A stretch of 9,893 bases of DNA from JACDAN01 sp046714355. GTDB lineage: Bacteria > Actinomycetota > Thermoleophilia > Gaiellales > Gaiellaceae. The notes under the pieces are model-generated. The model saw only the letters and a list, made by a program, of their open reading frames with translations. It did no database searches and was not told where the DNA came from. Within the stretch, counting starts at the first letter, position 1. Each line of letters begins with the position of its first letter. The stretch is from contig JBKKAR010000002.1 in NCBI GenBank assembly GCA_046714355.1, positions 1 to 9,893 on the forward strand. Reading direction: 5' to 3'. Positions 5,306 to 9,893 of the stretch are shown here, piece by piece. A program made the translations under genes and the position numbers.

Positions 5306-5325
5306 AATAGGCCGAACGGCCTATT
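5306..5325. promoter_or_regulatory. 20-bp perfect palindrome upstream of the aquaporin gene
   Basis: AATAGGCCG, AA, CGGCCTATT: nine paired bases each side of a two-base centre, with no mismatch. It lies 51 bases upstream of the aquaporin start and 36 bases before the small plus-strand frame at 5361, in a short divergent intergenic region. A symmetric operator for a dimeric regulator is the simplest reading. It has no T-run and is not a usual terminator. Confidence 0.5.
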
Positions 5326-5360
5326 GAAGCCCGGTGACTCGCCTGCCAAGGTCAACCACT

Positions 5361-5459
5361 GTGGAGAGAGAGAACATCGCGAGCCTGAAGCTGGCGTTCT
5401 CGGCGGCGTTCATCGCGCTGTGCATGGCCGCAGTGGCCCTGCTCGGCGCCACAGCCTAG
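5361..5459 (+). CDS. Possible 32-residue single-span membrane peptide
   Basis: GTG at 5361 opens a frame of 32 codons ending in TAG. The peptide has a charged N-terminus (residues 2-4, Glu-Arg-Glu, and Lys10) and a continuous hydrophobic Ala/Leu/Phe/Ile/Val segment (about 11-32), long enough to cross the membrane once. AAGG (5349-5352) lies eight bases upstream as a weak SD, and a hairpin follows 12 bases after the stop. It is too short for a family assignment. The open frame, membrane-like composition and following hairpin make it worth keeping, at low confidence. Confidence 0.4.
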   Translation: MERENIASLKLAFSAAFIALCMAAVALLGATA

Positions 5460-5466
5460 ATTGGAG

Positions 5467-5493
5467 AAAAAGCCGCGATTTGCGGCTCTTTCT
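5467..5493 (-). terminator. Intrinsic terminator after tRNA-Gln, possibly bidirectional
   Basis: AGCCGC (5471-5476) pairs with GCGGCT (5482-5487) around a five-base loop. On the minus strand the stem runs directly into TTTTT (complement of 5467-5471), 13 bases after the tRNA 3' end. On the plus strand it is followed by CTTTCT, so it could also end a transcript of the small frame at 5361. Confidence 0.75.
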
Positions 5494-5499
5494 GTGAGG

Positions 5500-5570
5500 C
5501 TGCGGGGCTAGGATTCGAACCTAGACTACTCGGTCCAGAGCCGAGCGTCCTACCTTTAGACGACCCCGCA
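5500..5570 (-). tRNA. tRNA-Gln (anticodon CTG)
   Basis: A complete 71-base cloverleaf: acceptor stem TGCGGGG/CCCCGCA, anticodon stem CTCGG/CCGAG with loop CTCTGGA (anticodon CTG, Gln), and T-arm CTAGG-TTCGAAT-CCTAG with the normal T-loop. The discriminator is G, usual for Gln; CCA is not encoded (CCT follows). It lies 26 bases after the stop of the membrane protein gene on the same strand, with its own -10 box and a good terminator. Confidence 0.95.
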
Positions 5571-5581
5571 ACGGGCCTCGG

Positions 5582-5587
5582 ATTGTA
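5582..5587 (-). promoter_or_regulatory. -10 box of tRNA-Gln
   Basis: TACAAT on the minus strand lies 11 bases before the mature tRNA 5' end and just after the stop codon of the upstream membrane protein gene. No strong -35 is seen. The tRNA can therefore be transcribed on its own as well as by readthrough from the ABC operon, since no terminator separates them. Confidence 0.55.
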
Positions 5588-5596
5588 GCCGCCTGG

Positions 5597-6262
5597 CTAG
5601 GAGAACTCGGTAAACCTGCGGTGCAGGACGAGCGGAGCGAACGAGTAGAACGCGATGCCCACGGTGTCGATCGCGAGCGTCGCGATCCAGGCCCCGAGAA
5701 CGTTCTCCAGCGCGAGATAGCCGATCGCAACCGGGACGGCGACGAGGACGGCGCCGATCAGCGTGAGCAGGACGAAGACCCCGAGCACGCTCCACGTCTG
5801 GCCGCGAACGAGCTCGTTCGAGCGCCGGAGAGACTCCCGCCAGGACGCGCCTTCGAGCACGATCAGCGGCACGACGAGCGCCCAGCGGGCGACAAGCAGG
5901 AGCCCCGGCACGATCAGCGCCAGCGTCCCGAGGAGAATCCCCATCGTCGTGACGACCGCGGAGATCACGAGGTCGGGAAGCTGCGACGCGGTCCGCCGGT
6001 AAGCGTCCACCGGTGTCGGGTCGCCGACGCCGGCGCCGGCGTCGTGAACGAGCGCGGCGATGACCCAGGGAAAGAAGACGAGCCCGACCGCCGCGGTCAA
6101 GCCGACCCACGCCCACCAGCCGAGCGCCCGTGAGTCGAATCCGGGATCGAGGAGGAGGACGAGGAGCTCGAGCGGGGCGAGAAGGGCCGCGACGATCACG
6201 AGCGTCCTCCAGAAGCGGCCGAGGAACAGCCGCCAGACCTCGGCCACGACCTCCCTGATCAC
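5597..6262 (-). CDS. Polytopic membrane protein, GPDPase-membrane-domain-like
   Basis: The 221-residue integral membrane protein has about five to six spans (roughly 19-38, 50-72, 98-119, 120-137, 156-180, 185-212). The central pattern, PGLLLVARWALVVPLIVLEG (119-138) followed by SWRESLRRSNELVRGQTW, is the hallmark of the poorly characterised membrane domain found in glycerophosphodiester phosphodiesterase-associated and DUF975-like proteins. No catalytic residues are visible and the function is unknown. GTG at 6262 lies three bases after the stop of ABC half B, with GAGG overlapping that stop, so translation is probably coupled. It is the last protein gene of the operon; a role linked to the exporter, such as membrane or lipid homeostasis, is only suggested by position. 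Confidence 0.82.
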   Translation of the reverse strand: MIREVVAEVWRLFLGRFWRTLVIVAALLAPLELLVLLLDPGFDSRALGWWAWVGLTAAVGLVFFPWVIAALVHDAGAGVGDPTPVDAYRRTASQLPDLVISAVVTTMGILLGTLALIVPGLLLVARWALVVPLIVLEGASWRESLRRSNELVRGQTWSVLGVFVLLTLIGAVLVAVPVAIGYLALENVLGAWIATLAIDTVGIAFYSFAPLVLHRRFTEFS

Positions 6263-6265
6263 GCC

Positions 6266-8071
6266 TCAGGCGACGTCGGAGGCCCAGTCGCCGTACAGCG
6301 CCGTGTAGAGCCCCTTCTTCGCCATCAGCTCGTCGTGGGTGCCCTGCTCGACGATCCCTCCGTGCTCGAGCACGACGATGAGGTCGGCGCCGCGGATCGT
6401 GGAGAGGCGGTGGGCGATCACGAAGGCGGTTCGCCCGGCGAGCAGCTTGCGCAGCGCGGTCTCGATCTTGCGCTCCGTACCGATGTCCACGGAAGACGTG
6501 GCCTCGTCGAGGATCAGGAGCCTCGGATCGGCGAGCAGCGCACGGGCGAAGGCGACGAGCTGGCGCTGGCCGAGCGAGAGACGTGTGCCGCGCTCCTGGA
6601 CGTCGGTGTCGTAACCGTCCTCGAGCCGCATGATGAACTCGTGTGCGCCGACTGCGGCCGCCGAGGCCCGCACGTCTTCGATCGTCGCATCCGGGCGGCC
6701 GAACGCGATGTTGTCCCGCACGCTGCCGGCGAACAGGAATCCCTCCTGCGGGACGATTCCGAGCTGCCGCCGGAGCGACTCCTGGGCGACGTCGCGCAGG
6801 TCGATCCCGTCGACGGTTATCCGGCCCTCCTGCGGGTCGTAGAACCGCGCCAGGAGCTTCGCGATCGTCGACTTGCCGGCGCCGGTATGGCCGACGAAGG
6901 CGACGGTCGTGCCGGCCGCGACGTCGAGGTCGATGCCGTGGAGAACCTCGGGACCCGTGCGGTAGCCGAACCGGACGTTCTCGAGCCGGACATGGCCGTC
7001 GATGGACGGGAGCTCCCTGGCGTCGGGCCGGTCGCGCACCTCCGGCTCCTCGTCCATCACGTCCATGATCTTGTCGAGCGCGGCCACCGCGGCCAGGAAC
7101 GTGTTGTAGAGCTGCGAGAGCTGCTGGATCGGGTCGAAGAAATTGGACACGTAGAGGATGAACGCGAAGAGCGTCCCGACCGTGACCTCGCCGCCCGCGA
7201 GCAGGTAGCCGCCGTAACCGAGCACGACGGCCGTCGAGACTGCCGAGAGGAAGTCGACGAACGGGAAATAGAAGCCGTTCGCGAGCACCGTCTGGTGGTT
7301 CGCCGCCCGGTAGTGGGCATTGATCTCCTCGAAGTTTCGGCGGCGTGACTTCTCGCGCGTGAAGGACTGCACGACCCGCATGCCGGCGATGTCCTCGGCC
7401 AGCGTGGCCGTGACGAGGCCGAGTCGCTCGCGGACGGCGCGGTACGCCCTCGACGACCGGATCCGGAAGATCGCCGTCGCGATCGCCATTGCCGGCATCA
7501 CGCTCAACGTCGCCAGGGCTAGGCGCCAGTCGAGGTAGAAGAGCACCGCCGCCGAGCCGACGAGAATCAGGGTGTTCTGGACGAGCGTCGTGACCCCGTC
7601 CGTGACCAGCTGGTCGAGCGCGTCGACGTCGTTCGTCAGCCGGCTGATGATCACGCCCGCGCGGTTCCGCTCGAAGTAGCCGAGCGAGAGGCCCTGGAGG
7701 TGCCGGAAGAGCTTGTTCCGGAGGTCGGCAAGGATCCGCTCGCCCGTCCAGCCAGTGAAGTAGGTCTGCAGAGCGCTCGTCACCAGGTTTGCGAAGCCGG
7801 CGACGACGAAGAGAAGGACGATGACGGCGAGGGCGTGGAGATCGCGCTGGCGAATCCCGTCGTCCAGCGCGATCTTCGCGAGGAACGGCGGCGCGAGAGC
7901 CGTCAGCGTCGCGGCGAGCAGCGTGACGATCGCCAACGACGTCTGGAGCTTGTAGGGCGCGGTCAGGCGTGCGAGCGTCGAGATCCGGCGAACCGTCCGC
8001 TGCCACGACCAGTCGTCGACCTGCGCATCGCGCTGCGCGCTCAGGTGGCCGCCGGGCTGCCAGACCTTCAC
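6266..8071 (-). CDS. ABC exporter half B, consensus Walker B, altered signature LSLGQ
   Basis: This 601-residue half-transporter has a six-helix type IV exporter membrane domain (about 35-335) and an NBD (about 360-595). The NBD has A-loop Tyr370, Walker A GHTGAGKST (394-402), Q-loop Gln442, signature LSLGQ (498-502), Walker B LLILDE with catalytic Glu523, and H-loop His554. The second signature residue, usually Gly, is Leu500. Paired with half A, its Walker A/B and half A's LSGGQ form the consensus hydrolytic site, while its own LSLGQ faces half A's Asp504 in the degenerate site. GTG at 8071 overlaps the TGA of half A (GTGA), with GGAGG seven bases upstream, so the two are made together. It resembles multidrug or lipid exporters of the LmrCD/TM287-288 kind; the substrate is unknown. 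Confidence 0.93.
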   Translation of the reverse strand: MKVWQPGGHLSAQRDAQVDDWSWQRTVRRISTLARLTAPYKLQTSLAIVTLLAATLTALAPPFLAKIALDDGIRQRDLHALAVIVLLFVVAGFANLVTSALQTYFTGWTGERILADLRNKLFRHLQGLSLGYFERNRAGVIISRLTNDVDALDQLVTDGVTTLVQNTLILVGSAAVLFYLDWRLALATLSVMPAMAIATAIFRIRSSRAYRAVRERLGLVTATLAEDIAGMRVVQSFTREKSRRRNFEEINAHYRAANHQTVLANGFYFPFVDFLSAVSTAVVLGYGGYLLAGGEVTVGTLFAFILYVSNFFDPIQQLSQLYNTFLAAVAALDKIMDVMDEEPEVRDRPDARELPSIDGHVRLENVRFGYRTGPEVLHGIDLDVAAGTTVAFVGHTGAGKSTIAKLLARFYDPQEGRITVDGIDLRDVAQESLRRQLGIVPQEGFLFAGSVRDNIAFGRPDATIEDVRASAAAVGAHEFIMRLEDGYDTDVQERGTRLSLGQRQLVAFARALLADPRLLILDEATSSVDIGTERKIETALRKLLAGRTAFVIAHRLSTIRGADLIVVLEHGGIVEQGTHDELMAKKGLYTALYGDWASDVA

Positions 8072-9855
8072 GCCGTCGCCTCCGCCCGCTGCTCGACCCG
8101 CTCAGCGAACTCGCGCTCGAGCAGGCCGTGGTCGTAGATCTCCCGGTACACGGCGCTCGACTCGATCAGCTCGTCGTGTGTCCCGCGCGCGGCGATCCGG
8201 CCGCGGTCGAGGACGACGAGCTCGTCCGCGAGCGCCAGCGTCGAGAGGCGGTGGGCGATGATGATCGTCGTCCGGCCGCGCATGACCTGCCGGAGGCCGA
8301 GCCGGATCTTCGCCTCGGTCGTCGCGTCCACCGACGCCGTGGCGTCGTCGAGGATCAGGATCCGTGGGTCGAGCAGGAGCGCGCGCGCGATCGCGATCCG
8401 CTGGCGCTGACCGCCCGAGAGTGTGATTCCCCGCTCGCCGATCACCGTGTCGTAGCCCTCGGGCAACTCGGCGATGAACTCATGCGCCTGAGCGAGGCGC
8501 GCCGCCTCTTCGACCTCCTCCTGGGTGGCGTCAGGCCGGCCGAACGCGACGTTCTCCCGCACCGTGTCCGAGAAGAGGAACGGATCCTGGGCGACGATTC
8601 CGATCGCCCGCCGCAACGAGACGAGCTTGAGCTCACGGACGTCGAGGCCGTCGACCGTCACCTGCCCGTCCGTCACGTCGTAGAAGCGCGGGACGAGCCC
8701 GGCCAGTGTCGTCTTCCCCGAGCCGGTGTGCCCGATGAGCGCCACGGTGCGGCCGGGCTCGAGCACGAGGTCGATCTCGCTGAGCACCGGGCGCTCCGGG
8801 TCGTAGCCGAATGACACCTGCTCGAATCGGACACGTCCGTCGCCGGGCGGGAGGTCGGCGGCGCCCGGCCTGTCGGTCACATCCTCCGGTTCGTCCATCA
8901 CCTCGAAGATCCGTTCGCCCGAAGCCGTCGCCCGCTGAGCCTGGCCGATCCACATGCCGAGCATCCGCAGCGGCATCACGAGCATCACGACGAGGACGTT
9001 GAAGAAGATGAACGAGCGGAGGCTGAGGTCGCCGTGGACGACCATCCGCCCGCCGACGAGCAGCACGACCGCCTGCGCCACGAGCGGCAGGAACGCCAGC
9101 AGCGGCACGTAGAGGGCACGCTGCTTGTTCGCCTGGACGCTCTGGTCGAACACGCGCTCCGAGCGCTCCGCGAACTTCTCGCCCTCGGTGCGCTCCTGCG
9201 CGAACGACTTGACGACGTGGACGCCGACGATGCTCTCCTCGGCGACGGTCGCGACGTCCGCCATCTTCTGCTGGACGTCCCGCAGGATCGGGTGCGAGAC
9301 GGACGAGTACCGGTAGGCCACGACCACGATCAGCGGCGTGATCGCCGTCGCCGCCAGGGCAAGCCGCCAGTTCGCGACGTACATGACCGCCGTGACCCCG
9401 ACGATCGTCGTCACGTGCTGGAAGAAGAAGATCAGGCCGTAGCCGAGGAAGAAGCGGACGGCCTGGAGGTCGACCGTCGCCCTCGACATCAGCTGGCCGG
9501 TCTGGTGCCGGTCGTAGAAGCCGAACGAGAGCCTTAGGAGCTTCGCGTACAGCGCATTGCGCATGTCGAACTCGACACCCAGCGCCTGCCGACCCGAGAT
9601 CAGCCTCCGGCCTGCCATGAAAATCGCGCGCGCGGCTCCGACTGCGAGCACGAGCGAGGCGACGGTGTAGAGGGCGCGGCGGCTCTCGGCGTCGATCGCC
9701 TGGTCGAGCCCGGTCGCGGTGAGGTAGGCGATCACGATCGCTGCGCCCTGTGAGGCCACCGCGAGCACGATCGAGACGGCCAGCGACCACTTGTACGGCT
9801 TGAGAAAGCCGAGGAGCCGGACAAATGTCTGGCGATAGGGCGGTGGCGTTGCCAT
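8068..9855 (-). CDS. ABC exporter half A, degenerate Walker B (LDD), canonical LSGGQ
   Basis: This 595-residue half-transporter has a six-helix exporter membrane domain (about 20-315) and an NBD (about 342-570). It has A-loop Tyr351, Walker A GHTGSGKTT (375-383), Q-loop Gln423, signature LSGGQ (479-483), Walker B ILILDD and H-loop His535. The catalytic Glu after Walker B is Asp504, typical of the subunit that carries the slow site in heterodimeric exporters. It is the first gene of the operon and ends by overlapping the start of half B. ATG at 9855 has no SD; TAGATT ends six bases upstream, suggesting a leaderless mRNA. The pair should export a hydrophobic compound or lipid; nothing nearby identifies it. 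Confidence 0.93.
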   Translation of the reverse strand: MATPPPYRQTFVRLLGFLKPYKWSLAVSIVLAVASQGAAIVIAYLTATGLDQAIDAESRRALYTVASLVLAVGAARAIFMAGRRLISGRQALGVEFDMRNALYAKLLRLSFGFYDRHQTGQLMSRATVDLQAVRFFLGYGLIFFFQHVTTIVGVTAVMYVANWRLALAATAITPLIVVVAYRYSSVSHPILRDVQQKMADVATVAEESIVGVHVVKSFAQERTEGEKFAERSERVFDQSVQANKQRALYVPLLAFLPLVAQAVVLLVGGRMVVHGDLSLRSFIFFNVLVVMLVMPLRMLGMWIGQAQRATASGERIFEVMDEPEDVTDRPGAADLPPGDGRVRFEQVSFGYDPERPVLSEIDLVLEPGRTVALIGHTGSGKTTLAGLVPRFYDVTDGQVTVDGLDVRELKLVSLRRAIGIVAQDPFLFSDTVRENVAFGRPDATQEEVEEAARLAQAHEFIAELPEGYDTVIGERGITLSGGQRQRIAIARALLLDPRILILDDATASVDATTEAKIRLGLRQVMRGRTTIIIAHRLSTLALADELVVLDRGRIAARGTHDELIESSAVYREIYDHGLLEREFAERVEQRAEATA

Positions 9856-9861
9856 CGCCGA

Positions 9862-9867
9862 AATCTA
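9862..9867 (-). promoter_or_regulatory. -10 box of the ABC exporter operon, probably leaderless
   Basis: TAGATT on the minus strand ends six bases before the ATG at 9855, and the gap holds no SD. CCCGCA lies 17 bp upstream in the -35 place. The layout matches that before tetR. Confidence 0.5.
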
Positions 9868-9893
9868 GCCGCCGCTACTTGCCCTGCGGGCGT

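Noticed and set aside
4438..5355. 305-codon minus-strand frame over the aquaporin gene, and a 272-codon plus-strand frame
   Set aside because: Both are shadows of the aquaporin coding sequence, which shows clear NPA motifs in its own frame.
5556..8006. Very long minus-strand open frame (816 codons) running through the ABC half B and membrane protein genes in another frame
   Set aside because: Arg/Pro/Ala/Asp-rich translation with no fold; a stop-free shadow frame of GC-rich coding DNA.
8633..9790. Long minus-strand open frame inside ABC half A
   Set aside because: Shadow frame with Arg/Ala/Gly/Asp-rich nonsense translation; the other frame has all ABC motifs.
9875..9893. Possible end of another minus-strand gene upstream of the ABC operon (frame ending in TAG at 9875-9877)
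   Set aside because: Only five sense codons lie in the window; cannot be told from chance.

Overview
The window looks like chromosomal DNA of a GC-rich (about two-thirds G+C by eye) Gram-positive-type bacterium. The GTG/TTG starts, the SD-less genes with a -10 box six bases from the start codon, and the style of the proteins suggest Actinomycetota, perhaps Thermoleophilia. That placement is inference; there is no rRNA or marker gene to fix it.

Left part (1-1617). A small exported four-cysteine protein is encoded on the minus strand, with a good SD and a good intrinsic terminator. A LuxR-type response regulator follows on the plus strand; its receiver has Glu at the phospho-acceptor position and lacks one acidic-pocket Asp.

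Middle (1618-3480). About 0.7 kb has no convincing gene. It is followed by a minus-strand excisionase-like HTH protein and a divergent plus-strand GNAT acetyltransferase. A repeat-dense intergenic stretch then abuts the 3' end of a tRNA-Glu(CTC) on the minus strand, whose T-loop and discriminator base are abnormal. Together these suggest a decayed integrative element at a tRNA, but no integrase is visible.

Centre (3481-5570). A 71-residue hydrophilic protein and a FadR/YsiA-like TetR regulator are on the plus strand. A palindrome resembling a FadR operator lies between the convergent ends of tetR and an aquaporin gene. The aquaporin has a plant-TIP-like selectivity filter (H-V-A-R). A 20-bp perfect dyad lies upstream of it, then a possible 32-residue membrane peptide, a hairpin terminator and tRNA-Gln(CTG) on the minus strand.

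Right part (5571-9893). A minus-strand operon reads leftward: ABC exporter half A (LDD Walker B, LSGGQ), ABC exporter half B (LDE, LSLGQ; overlapping start and stop), and a polytopic membrane protein. The two NBDs complement each other as in heterodimeric type IV exporters with one consensus and one degenerate ATP site. tRNA-Gln follows 26 bases after the last stop, with its own -10 box overlapping the end of the operon.

Most of the window is ordinary housekeeping, transport and regulation. The least ordinary items are the atypical receiver, the orphan FadR-like operator, the odd tRNA-Glu beside Xis and repeats, and the recurring TAGAYT-N6-start layout. I see no CRISPR array, IS element, rRNA or recognised defence system.
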